Source of the DNA: JACVRW01 sp963751105
GTDB lineage: Bacteria; Actinomycetota; Thermoleophilia; Solirubrobacterales; Thermoleophilaceae
Direction: 5' to 3'
Length of the DNA: 64,000 nt
Assembly (NCBI GenBank): GCA_963751105.1
Contig: CAVVTG010000002.1
Span: 1,674,001 to 1,738,000, forward strand
Of this stretch, positions 23,832-32,020 are shown piece by piece; the stretch's first letter is position 1; the number at the start of each line of letters is the position of its first letter. The notes below the pieces were generated by a model. The model had not been told where the DNA came from. It searched no databases and worked only from the letters and a program-made list of their open reading frames with translations. Both the position numbers and the translations under genes were made by a program.

Positions 23832-23850
23832 GCCCGACCAACGCTCGGGC
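23832..23850. terminator. Hairpin between convergent aldo/keto reductase and glpK genes
   Basis: GCCCGA at 23832-23837 pairs with TCGGGC at 23845-23850 around a 7-base loop, in the 67-base gap between two convergent stop codons. No T-run follows on either side, so it would be a GC-rich, non-canonical or bidirectional terminator. Confidence 0.45.
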
Positions 23851-23877
23851 TGCGCTCCTCGCGTAGAGCGGGTGGCG

Positions 23878-25404
23878 CTACCCCTCGTCGGGCTCTTCGT
23901 CGGCCTCGAACCAGTCGAAGGTCCGGGTGACCGCCCGCTTCCAGTACTTGTAGTACTCGTCGCGCTTGGCGTCGTCCATGGTGGGCTCCCAGCGCTTGTC
24001 CTCGACCCAGTTCTCGCGCAGGTCCTCGACCTCGTTCCAGAAGCCGGTGGCCAGGCCCGCCGCGTACGCGGCGCCCAGCGACGTGGTCTCCGGCACCTTG
24101 GGCCGGATCACCGGCACGCCGAGCAGGTCGGCCTGGAACTGCATGAGCAGGTCGTTGGCCACCATGCCGCCGTCGACCTTGAGCGACTCGAGCGCCACGC
24201 CGGAGTCCTTGTCCATGGCCTCGACGATCTCGCGGCTCTGGTAGGCCGTGGCCTCGAGCGTGGCACGGGCGATGTGACCCGCGTTGACGTAGCGGGTCAA
24301 GCCGGCGAACACGCCGCGGGCGTTGGACTTCCAGTACGGCGCGAACAGCCCCGAGAACGCCGGCACGATGTACAGCCCGCCGTTGTCGTCCACGCTCTGG
24401 GCCAGCTCCTCGACCTCGGGCGCGGCCTTGATCATCTTGAGGTTGTCGCGCAGCCACTGCACGAGTGCGCCAGTGATGGCGATCGAGCCCTCGAGGCAGT
24501 AGACCGCGTCCTCATCGCCGATCTTGTAGCCCACGGTGGTGAGCAGGCCGTTCTTCGACGCCACCGCCTCGGTGCCCGTGTTGAGCAGGAGGAAGTTGCC
24601 GGTGCCGTAGGTGTTCTTGGCCTCGCCGGGCGAGAAGCAGGTCTGCCCGAAGGTGGCGGCCTGCTGGTCGCCTAGATCGCCGGCGATCTGCACGCCCTGG
24701 AGCCCGCCGGATGCCTTGACCTCGCCGTAGACGTCGGAGGAGGACCGGATCTCCGGAAGCATCGCCTCCGGGATCCCCATCACGTCCATGACCTCCTGGT
24801 CCCACTTCAGCGAGCGCACGTCCATCAGCATCGTGCGGCTGGCGTTGGTCACGTCCGTGATGTGCTGGCCGCCGTCGGTGCCGCCGGTGAGGTTCCAGAT
24901 CAACCAGGTGTCCATGTTTCCGAACAACAGGTCGCCCGAGTCGGCCCTGTCGGCGGCGCCGTCGACGTTGTCGAGGATCCAGCGGATCTTCGGCCCCGAG
25001 AAGTAGGTGGCCAGCGGCAGGCCCACCTTCTCCTGGAAACGGGCCTGGCCGCCGTCCTTCGAGTACTCGTCCACCAGCTTGTCCGTTCGGGTGTCCTGCC
25101 AGACGAGGGCGTTGTGGATCGGCTCGCCGGTCGTCTTGTCCCAGACGAGCGTGGTCTCGCGCTGGTTGGTGATCCCCACACCGGCGATGTCGTCGGCCGA
25201 TGCTCCGGCCTCCTCCAACGCCGCGTCGACGACCTCCTGCGTGCTCGCCCAGATCTCCGCAGCGTCGTGCTCGACCCATCCGGGCTTCGGATAGATCTGC
25301 TCGTGCTCCTTCTGGTTGACACTCACCACCTGGCCGCCGTGGTCGAAGACCATGCATCGCGTGCTGGTCGTCCCCTGGTCGATTGCTGCCGCGTACTTCG
25401 CCAT
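23878..25404 (-). CDS. glpK: Glycerol kinase
   Basis: A 508-residue FGGY-family kinase making glycerol-3-phosphate from glycerol and ATP. Phosphate-1 motif AAIDQGTTSTRCMVFDHGG is at the N-terminus, then INQKEHEQIYP-like VNQKEHEQIYPKPGWVEHDA, TNQRETTLVWDKTTGEPIHN and VWQDTRTD. Later come NMDTWLIWNLTGG, QAATFGQTCFSPGEAKNTYG, TGNFLLLNTG and the ATP-side KVDGGMVANDLLMQFQAD, VPETTSLGAAYAAG. Length is standard. It lies 46 bases after glpF, forming glpF-glpK. The tail is acidic (EADEEPDEG). Confidence 0.96.
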   Translation of the reverse strand: MAKYAAAIDQGTTSTRCMVFDHGGQVVSVNQKEHEQIYPKPGWVEHDAAEIWASTQEVVDAALEEAGASADDIAGVGITNQRETTLVWDKTTGEPIHNALVWQDTRTDKLVDEYSKDGGQARFQEKVGLPLATYFSGPKIRWILDNVDGAADRADSGDLLFGNMDTWLIWNLTGGTDGGQHITDVTNASRTMLMDVRSLKWDQEVMDVMGIPEAMLPEIRSSSDVYGEVKASGGLQGVQIAGDLGDQQAATFGQTCFSPGEAKNTYGTGNFLLLNTGTEAVASKNGLLTTVGYKIGDEDAVYCLEGSIAITGALVQWLRDNLKMIKAAPEVEELAQSVDDNGGLYIVPAFSGLFAPYWKSNARGVFAGLTRYVNAGHIARATLEATAYQSREIVEAMDKDSGVALESLKVDGGMVANDLLMQFQADLLGVPVIRPKVPETTSLGAAYAAGLATGFWNEVEDLRENWVEDKRWEPTMDDAKRDEYYKYWKRAVTRTFDWFEADEEPDEG

Positions 25405-25450
25405 CGGTTTACCCCTCGCTCTTGGTCGTCGCTACGTCAGCTACCCGAGA

Positions 25451-26167
25451 TCAGCCTGGGAACCACCAATCGAACGCGAGCGCCCCGAGGACGCCGCCGA
25501 TAAGCGGGGCCACCACCGGAACCCAGGAGTAGCCCCAGTCCGACGGTCCCTTGCCCGCGATCGGCAGGATCGCGTGCATGATTCGCGGTCCGAGGTCGCG
25601 TGCAGGGTTGATCGCGTACCCGGTCGGTCCTCCGAGTGACAACCCGATCACGAACACCAGCAGACCCACGAGGAGCGGCCCGAGCCCGGTTGCGGCCGTG
25701 TCGGGGTTCGCGAAGAAGGCCAGGATGCCGAAAACGAGGATGAACGTGCCGATGATCTCGCAGATGACATTGGCCACCGGATTGCGGATGGCCGGCGCGG
25801 TGCACATGGTCGCCAGCTTGAGCCCGGGATCCTCGGTCGCACCCCAGTGCGGGAGGTAGGCCAGCCACACGAGCGTCGCGCCGATGAAGGCCCCGACGAA
25901 CTCGCCGGCGAAGTACTTGGGCACGTCGCCCCACTCGGTGTCGCCAATGACCGCGAACCCGAGCGTGACCGCGGGATTGAGATGAGCCCCGCTGAACTGT
26001 CCCACCGCGAACGCTGCCACCATCACGGCCATGCCCCAGCCGAAGGTGATCACGATCCAGCCGGCGTTCTCCGCCTTCGACTGGCTCAGCAGGACGCCCG
26101 CTACGACTCCATTACCAAACAGGATCAGGATCGCTGTCCCGATTACCTCAGCGCCGAAGATACTCAA
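25451..26167 (-). CDS. glpF: Aquaglyceroporin / MIP family glycerol facilitator
   Basis: A 238-residue six-helix channel. The two NPA motifs are present as SGAHLNPAVTLGFA near residue 61 and GYAINPARDLGPR near 190. The Asp after the second NPAR is the mark of glycerol-conducting members. Other helices include ILILFGNGVVAGVLL, FVGAFIGATLVWLAYL and EIIGTFILVFGILAFF. It starts at TTG behind a strong GGAGGGAGAGG site. It lies between dhaKL pair 2 and glpK, all on one strand, so it probably imports glycerol (and perhaps dihydroxyacetone) for the whole set. Confidence 0.92.
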   Translation of the reverse strand: MSIFGAEVIGTAILILFGNGVVAGVLLSQSKAENAGWIVITFGWGMAVMVAAFAVGQFSGAHLNPAVTLGFAVIGDTEWGDVPKYFAGEFVGAFIGATLVWLAYLPHWGATEDPGLKLATMCTAPAIRNPVANVICEIIGTFILVFGILAFFANPDTAATGLGPLLVGLLVFVIGLSLGGPTGYAINPARDLGPRIMHAILPIAGKGPSDWGYSWVPVVAPLIGGVLGALAFDWWFPG

Positions 26168-26271
26168 GGCCCTCTCCCTCCGTAGATGCCGCCGGATTCA
26201 GCGCGGGCCAGCCTATTCCTCCGCAGCTCGATGTACAAACCCGGGTCAAATCGCCCAGGGCTCCCAGGGCT

Positions 26272-26901
26272 CTAGGCGAACGTCTTGACCGCCACGTCGA
26301 GGAGCAGATGCGACGAGGTGGCGCCCGGGTCCTGGTGGCCGACGCTGCGCGGCCCCAGGTAGCTGGCTCGCCCCTTGCGCGCCTCGAGCTCGATGGTCGC
26401 CTTCATCCCCTCCTCCGCGGCGTCGGCCGACCGGCGCAGGGCGTCGCCCAGCTCCGCCCCGTCGCCGGCGGCCTCGCGTAGCGCCTCCACCGCCGGGAGC
26501 AGCGCGTCGAGCATCGTCTTGTCGCCCGGCTCGGCCTTGCCGCGTGACTGCACGCCCTTGACGCCGGTCTCGAGCGCCTCGGTCCATCCGGCCAGGTCGA
26601 GCTCCGTGCTGTCGCCGGCGGCCGAGCCCATCTGCAGGAACAAGGTCCCGTACAGGGGGCCGGCCGCGCCGCCGACGCTGGACACCAGCGCCATGCCCAC
26701 GCCCTTGAGCTGTGCGCCGATGTCGGGGTCGTCCGCGGCATCCAGCTTCTCCACGGCCTTGCGCATGCCGCGATCCATATTGGTGCCGTGATCGCCGTCG
26801 CCGATGGCGGTGTCGAGCTTGACCAGCTCGGCCCGGTGCTCGGTGATCTCCGCCGCGTACGCGCGGATCCACTCCCCCACGGTCTCGGTGGTGATGCTCA
26901 A
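26272..26901 (-). CDS. dhaL: Dihydroxyacetone kinase subunit DhaL (pair 2)
   Basis: A 209-residue DhaL with the canonical nucleotide site DTAIGDGDHGTNMDRGMRK near residue 30. Other expected motifs are SSVGGAAGPLYGTLFLQMGS, AEPGDKTMLDALLPAVEAL and ARKGRASYLGPRSVGHQDPG. In PTS-type kinases this subunit keeps a bound ADP that is rephosphorylated by DhaM; an 827-residue DhaM fusion is encoded 8 kb away. It starts at TTG 10 bases after the dhaK stop. Length is normal. It is the more conventional of the two DhaL copies. Confidence 0.9.
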   Translation of the reverse strand: MSITTETVGEWIRAYAAEITEHRAELVKLDTAIGDGDHGTNMDRGMRKAVEKLDAADDPDIGAQLKGVGMALVSSVGGAAGPLYGTLFLQMGSAAGDSTELDLAGWTEALETGVKGVQSRGKAEPGDKTMLDALLPAVEALREAAGDGAELGDALRRSADAAEEGMKATIELEARKGRASYLGPRSVGHQDPGATSSHLLLDVAVKTFA

Positions 26902-26911
26902 CGCCGCGCCC

Positions 26912-27910
<999 letters not shown>

Positions 27911-27950
27911 GGTCTCTCCTCCACTCGATGGACGGCTCCGCCGCCCGGAC

Positions 27951-27977
27951 GCTATACGCGACGCCCGGCGCTGGCAA
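27951..27977 (-). promoter_or_regulatory. Candidate promoter for dhaK-dhaL-glpF-glpK
   Basis: On the minus strand TTGCCA (27972-27977) is followed after 15 bases by TATAGC (27951-27956), about 40 bases before the dhaK ATG. The -10 is good and the -35 fair, but the spacing is shorter than the usual 16-18. No inverted repeat overlaps it clearly. Confidence 0.35.
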
Positions 27978-27999
27978 TCCCGCCCTGCCGCCGAGGCGG

Positions 28000-29052
28000 C
28001 TAGGAGGCGGTGGTGGCGGGGCTCTCCGCCACGGGTGCGACCGGCGCCAGGTCGGCCAGCTCGGGGTCGAGCACGACCTCGGGCCTCGGCGCGTGCTCGA
28101 ACCGGGGCGGCGGGGCCGACGCCGGCGGCGGCACGGGGGCCAGGCCCTCGTTCGCCCAGAACACGCGGACGCGCTCCATCACCTCACGCGGAGTCTCACC
28201 GGCCCGGGGCGCGATCGGATTGCCGAAGCGCGCCTCGACCCTGTGGCGCCTGCCGAGCAGGCGACCGCGAATCCGCCGTGGCCAGTTCTGGCCGGGAGGC
28301 ATCGCCTCGTGGGTGCCGCTCAGGTAGATCGGGACGATGGGGATGCCGTGCCGGGCGGCGATCACGGCCGCGCCGGAGCGCACCTTGCCCACGTCTCCGT
28401 CACGCGACCGGGTGCCCTCGGGGAACATGACGAGGTTCCAGCCTTCGTCGAGCAGCTTGTCCACGTGATCGGTCGCGCCGTTGTCGAGGCCGCCGCCCTG
28501 GCGTCCCAGGGGCACGGTGTTGAACAGGAGCGCCACGCCGCTGGCCTTCCAGCGGCTCTTGTAGAAGTAGTCGGCCGCGGCCGTCACCGCCGTGCGGGCG
28601 CGCCACTTGTGCGGCAGTGCGCGCAGGATCGTCGGCGTGTCGAGGTGGCTCGAGTGGTTGGCCACGAAGATGACCGGGTGCGTGAGCCTCTCGAAGTGCT
28701 CGCCGCCCCTCACGGTGTTGCGCACGTAGAAGTCGATCATCGGGCCGAGCCCGAAGCTGAGCAGCCCGGCGCGCGCGGCCTTGGCGTAGCTGCATCGTGC
28801 CCAGGAGACGTCCATCTTGGCGTACTGGCGGGCCAGCTCGCCGCCCTGGGTGCGCAGCTCGACACCCTTGGTGCGCAGCTCGCTGCCGCGGGTCTTCAGC
28901 TCGCCCGTAAGCTCCGGCACGCGCTCGCGCAGCTCCGGGACCCTCTCCCGCAACTCCGGCACACGCTCGCGCAGTTCCGGCACGCGGCTCTTGATCTCGG
29001 TGGTGCGCGCCTTTCCCTGCCGGATGGCGCGGTCGACTCTTCCGTCCCCCAT
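28000..29052 (-). CDS. Lysophospholipid acyltransferase (PlsC family) with N-terminal heptad repeats
   Basis: A 350-residue acyltransferase that should acylate a lysophospholipid or similar acceptor at the membrane. The PlsC motifs are VANHSSHLDTPTI (HX4D), KASGVALLFNTVPLGR, VMFPEGTRSRDGD and VPIYLSGT. Residues 22-60 before the catalytic domain are a repeat tract: four RVPELRE-type heptads, then degenerate units (GELKTRGSELRTKGVELRTQ, split here from GGELARQ). This would form a helical or coiled-coil arm, possibly for oligomerisation or membrane contact. The C-terminal 60 residues are Pro/Ala-rich. It is divergent in origin from the glycerol genes but on the same strand, 89 bases upstream. 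Confidence 0.84.
   Translation of the reverse strand: MGDGRVDRAIRQGKARTTEIKSRVPELRERVPELRERVPELRERVPELTGELKTRGSELRTKGVELRTQGGELARQYAKMDVSWARCSYAKAARAGLLSFGLGPMIDFYVRNTVRGGEHFERLTHPVIFVANHSSHLDTPTILRALPHKWRARTAVTAAADYFYKSRWKASGVALLFNTVPLGRQGGGLDNGATDHVDKLLDEGWNLVMFPEGTRSRDGDVGKVRSGAAVIAARHGIPIVPIYLSGTHEAMPPGQNWPRRIRGRLLGRRHRVEARFGNPIAPRAGETPREVMERVRVFWANEGLAPVPPPASAPPPRFEHAPRPEVVLDPELADLAPVAPVAESPATTAS
28910..28993 (-). repeat. Four in-frame 21-base repeats coding RVPELRE heptads
   Basis: Four tandem 21-base units at 28910-28930, 28931-28951, 28952-28972 and 28973-28993 differ mainly at silent positions and encode repeated R/K-V-P-E-L heptads in the acyltransferase N-terminus. The repeat continues in degenerate form toward 28840. 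Unit number may vary between strains because such tracts expand and contract. Confidence 0.85.
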
Positions 29053-29099
29053 GCCAAGAGGTACTCCACTCCGCGGAGACGGTTTCGCGCTGTTTTCGA

Positions 29100-29783
29100 C
29101 TAGCGCGAGTTCACGCGGATCTCGCCCGCCCGGCCCTTGAGCACGCGCTCACCGGGCGGGTCGGTGGCCAGCTTGAGGCCGCCCACCACCATCAGCGCCG
29201 CCAGGGCCACTGCCGCGGCGATCCGGAGCGCGTCGCGGCGCACCCGCTCGCGCCGCCTGCGCCGGGACTTCTCGGCCGTCACCGGGCCCAGCAGGCCGGC
29301 CACCGTCGGCTCGTCGAGCCCCAGCCCGGCGGACCGGCAGAAGCTCAGCACGTCGTCGGCGCCGCGTACCTCGACCACCTGCGCGCCGTAGGCGTCGGCC
29401 AGCCGCCGGATCAGGCGGGCGTTGCGGCCCGGCAGCAGGAAGAGCACGTGGGGACGGGCGCGCTCGCCGCGGAGGCCCTCATCGTGGACCTCGGTCGTCC
29501 CGCGCAGCTCCACGATGCCGGGTACCTCGCGGCGACCCGAGAGGACGCGCTTGGCCGCTCGCTTCGACGGGTGCCAGGCGTGGACACCGCAGTTGCACCC
29601 CTTGGCCGGTGGCCGGTGGTCAGCCGACTGCGAGCAGCCCGCCTCGATCCACTCGCCGCCAGGCGGCCAAGCCGTGCCCTGATGCGGGCCGGCGAGCCGC
29701 TCGGTGTGACCGTCCCGCGTGACCGTCCACGTCCGAAGGCCGTAGACCGGATCGGCGACGAGCGGCGTGTCGGTGGAGCTCAC
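29100..29783 (-). CDS. Actinobacterial protein with Cys-rich N-terminal domain and one membrane helix
   Basis: About 227 residues from a GTG at 29783 (MSSTDTPLVAD); the exact start is uncertain because the purine run is too close to it. The N-terminal domain has GLRTWTVTRDGH, GTAWPPGGEWIEAGCSQSAD and GCNCGVHAWHPS, a pattern I associate with a conserved actinobacterial domain of unknown role. The middle has ARPHVLFLLPGRNARLIRRL. An Arg-rich segment precedes a predicted membrane helix (ALRIAAAVALAALMVVGGLK), and a short tail follows. Function is not known. A terminator hairpin separates it from the gene upstream. Confidence 0.6.
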   Translation of the reverse strand: MSSTDTPLVADPVYGLRTWTVTRDGHTERLAGPHQGTAWPPGGEWIEAGCSQSADHRPPAKGCNCGVHAWHPSKRAAKRVLSGRREVPGIVELRGTTEVHDEGLRGERARPHVLFLLPGRNARLIRRLADAYGAQVVEVRGADDVLSFCRSAGLGLDEPTVAGLLGPVTAEKSRRRRRERVRRDALRIAAAVALAALMVVGGLKLATDPPGERVLKGRAGEIRVNSR

Positions 29784-29834
29784 TCCCCCAATGGTGGCAA
29801 GCCGGTGGCGTAGCGGTCCGCCAACCACGACGAA

Positions 29835-29852
29835 GCCCCGCCGGAGCGGGGC
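29835..29852 (-). terminator. GC-rich terminator hairpin after the triple-repeat secreted protein gene
   Basis: GCCCCG at 29835-29840 pairs with CGGGGC at 29847-29852 around a 6-base loop. The hairpin is about 30 bases downstream of the stop at 29884 on the minus strand. On that strand it is followed by TTCGTCGTGG, with no long T-run, as is common in GC-rich genomes. Confidence 0.6.
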
Positions 29853-29883
29853 CTCGCCTTACGGTCGGTCTGTCGGCTGTCGC

Positions 29884-30837
29884 TTACGGGTTGACCGGCT
29901 TGACGCGGAACAGGACCCTGCCGGCCCGGCCGCGCTTGAACGTCGCGGTCCTGGTGTTGAGAACCCACGGCCGTGGCAGCGCGCCGGTGGTGTCCTGCAA
30001 GAACGCCGCGAACAGCGTGGTGGAGCGCGCGCAGCTCAACCGCCTGACCCACACCCAGTAGGGGCCCGCGGGGAGCTGGAGCCTTCCGATCCGGTCGTCG
30101 TTGAGCACCCGGAAGGTGGCCGGGCACCTGGTCTGACCGCCGCTTGGATGCCGGCCCTGGCTCGTCTCCTGTGACGGGCCGGCGTTCACCCCGCTGGTGG
30201 TCGTCGCCGCCACGTACGGCTTGATGCGGAAGCCGATGTGACGGTGTCCGCGCTGGAAGGCGCCCGTGCCCGGGTCGAGGTGCCACGGCCTGGGGAGAAC
30301 ACCGTCCCAGTCTTGGAGGAACCCCTGGAGGCGCCGGACGGCCTGCTTGCAGGTCAGCCCGCGGTAGGCGAGCAGCGTGATCCGGTAATCCCCCTCGGGA
30401 ATCTGGAAGCTGCCGATCCGGTCGTTGTGGAGCACCTCGAAGTAGCCGGGGCAGATGCGCCTCGACGGCGGGTGCGGCGGCGTCGGCGGGTTGGGGTTGG
30501 TGTCCGGCGTCACCCGGAAGCCCACCCCGCTGTTTCGGCCGGCCTGGAACACACGCGTCGAGTTGTTGGCCACCCACGGGCGTGGCAGCCGGCCGTCCCA
30601 ATCCTCCAGGAACTCGGAGAACAGGCGCGACGCCTCGGTGCAGCCCATGGTGGCCGAGTCGATCACGGTGATCGTGTAAGGGCCCTTCGGCAGCTGCATG
30701 CCGCCGATGCGGTCGTTGTGCAAGACGTCAAAGGCCCCTGGACAGCTGTACTGCGCGGCCGAGGCCGCCGGGGCCGTCACGGCGACCGCGGCCAGCACGG
30801 CGACGAGAGCCACGAAGATCCTTCTCATACGAGTCAT
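29884..30837 (-). CDS. Secreted protein with three copies of an unrecognised domain
   Basis: A 317-residue exported protein. The signal peptide is MTRMRRIFVALVAVLAAVAV followed by TAPAASAAQ, cleaved about residue 28. The rest is three related units (about residues 30-120, 132-215 and 237-315). Each has the pattern C-P-x-x-F-x-V-L-x-N-D-R-I-G, then L/F/Q-P-x-G-x-Y, a second Cys, F-L-x-D, and G-x-L-P-R-P-W before T-x-x-F-x-R-G and FR(V/I)KP. The two cysteines per unit could form a disulphide. Linkers are Pro- or Gly/Ser-rich. I do not recognise the domain; extracellular binding or wall association is possible. ATG at 30837 gives the best signal peptide. Confidence 0.75.
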   Translation of the reverse strand: MTRMRRIFVALVAVLAAVAVTAPAASAAQYSCPGAFDVLHNDRIGGMQLPKGPYTITVIDSATMGCTEASRLFSEFLEDWDGRLPRPWVANNSTRVFQAGRNSGVGFRVTPDTNPNPPTPPHPPSRRICPGYFEVLHNDRIGSFQIPEGDYRITLLAYRGLTCKQAVRRLQGFLQDWDGVLPRPWHLDPGTGAFQRGHRHIGFRIKPYVAATTTSGVNAGPSQETSQGRHPSGGQTRCPATFRVLNDDRIGRLQLPAGPYWVWVRRLSCARSTTLFAAFLQDTTGALPRPWVLNTRTATFKRGRAGRVLFRVKPVNP

Positions 30838-30903
30838 GGGCGGGCACCCTAAAGGGTGACCCGGCAATTGTCTACGCGTCAAACCTTTAGCGCAGGATCT
30901 GCA

Positions 30904-31446
30904 TCAGTTGGCCTGAGTGCACTGATCCTGAATCGACTCCAGCTCGGCCACGGCGGCGTTTGCACCCTTCTTCGCCGACGACGCGTTGAAGAACTTGTCC
31001 AGCGCGCTCACGGCGCCCTGCACACAGGCTGACGACAGCTGCTCGGCCTGCTGAGCCTGCGTGAGCGCGGCCTTGTCCTTCTCGTCCTGGCTCTGGGCCG
31101 AGGCGGTCTGGCTGCGGGCGTTCTGTAGCTCCGTGGCCTCCTTCTGAATCGTCTGCTTGAGACGCCCCGCGGCAGCCTCTTCGCGGATGAAGCGGCGCCT
31201 GACCCGCCGGAAGGCGGCGCGCTCGCGCTCGCCGAAGGCGCGCAGGCGCCGCTCGGTCTGCACAGCCTCGCCCTGCTGGGCCGCGAGCTGCGTCTTCTGC
31301 TTATCGATGGTCGCGTTGGCGTCGTCGAGGTCCGACTTGGTGGTGAATCCCCAAACGGCGAAGCCGATGGCGGCGATGGCGAACAGCGCGGTCGCCACGA
31401 TCCAGACCGTGGGCCGGCCCCCCTGCTGCGAGTCGTCCGTGCTCAT
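30904..31446 (-). CDS. Membrane-anchored coiled-coil protein of unknown function
   Basis: A 180-residue protein starting MSTDDSQQ with AAAGGAAG upstream; a longer frame exists but lacks such a site. A membrane helix (TVWIVATALFAIAAIGFAVW, about residues 14-33) is followed by a long charged and Gln/Ala-rich helix region (KSDLDDANATIDKQKTQLAA through SQDEKDKAALTQAQQAEQL). The C-terminal 45 residues contain two cysteines (SSACVQGAVSALDKFFNA and SIQDQCTQAN) that could pair outside the cell. No family recognised. Confidence 0.65.
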   Translation of the reverse strand: MSTDDSQQGGRPTVWIVATALFAIAAIGFAVWGFTTKSDLDDANATIDKQKTQLAAQQGEAVQTERRLRAFGERERAAFRRVRRRFIREEAAAGRLKQTIQKEATELQNARSQTASAQSQDEKDKAALTQAQQAEQLSSACVQGAVSALDKFFNASSAKKGANAAVAELESIQDQCTQAN

Positions 31447-31563
31447 GACTTCCTTTCCCTGGGCTGCGGAGTCCACCTTGGAGTACGAGCCGGCAAGCAT
31501 GACGGGACAAACCGGGGCGCGCAAGATGCGCAACGACATGCCCTCTAAGGAGAGCCAGGGCGG

Positions 31564-31998
31564 CTAGCCCCGCCGCGGTTCGGGCTCCGCGGCGGGCGCC
31601 ACACCGCGGTCGGGCAGCGCCTCGAGCGCCTCCTCCGCCGTGCGGCGCGTCACGAACTCCGCCGCCAGCCCGTCCACGACCCTGATCGCGTGCCCGAAGC
31701 TCATGTCGACCTCCACCCCGCTGTCCACACCGGTGGCCCGGAACCGGATCGCCGCGGCCACCCAGTCACCGGCCTCCTCCATGCTCTCGATCTCGATGCG
31801 GAAGCGCTCCCACGGCTCGCGCAGCTGGCTCCAGAAGCGTTCGGCGCGCCCATGGCCCCGGTAGACGGCCGCCAGGTCGGGGAAGACGCCCGAGGTGCGG
31901 ATCTCGATGTCGGGGTGGAGCAGCTCGAGCCAGGCGTCGCAGTCGTCGGCGTTCCAGGCGTCGTAGCCTGCGCGCAGGAGCTCGGAGTTGGTGGGCAT
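31564..31998 (-). CDS. SnoaL-like / nuclear transport factor 2 fold protein
   Basis: A 144-residue protein of the cone-like SnoaL/NTF2 fold. Typical features are the first helix LLRAGYDAWNADDCDAWLEL, LHPDIEIRTSG, the region YRGHGRAERFWSQLREPWER, and strands FRIEIESMEEAGDWVAAAIR and VDMSFGHAIRVVDGLAAEF. Members are small-molecule isomerases, hydrolases or binding proteins; nothing here fixes the role. It begins 22 bases after the DipZ-like gene stop and is probably cotranscribed with it. Confidence 0.75.
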   Translation of the reverse strand: MPTNSELLRAGYDAWNADDCDAWLELLHPDIEIRTSGVFPDLAAVYRGHGRAERFWSQLREPWERFRIEIESMEEAGDWVAAAIRFRATGVDSGVEVDMSFGHAIRVVDGLAAEFVTRRTAEEALEALPDRGVAPAAEPEPRRG

Positions 31999-32020
31999 GT
32001 GCTGCCCAGCATCGCAAACG

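Noticed and set aside
23811..23877. GTTTGACGCT near the glpK end as a fourth hairpin-element copy
   Set aside because: Only about ten bases match copy C; neither the second stem nor the CTTCCCCAGC tail is present.
28910..28993. Tandem 21-base repeats considered as a CRISPR-like or satellite array
   Set aside because: Units are directly adjacent without spacers, are in frame and encode heptads of an acyltransferase.
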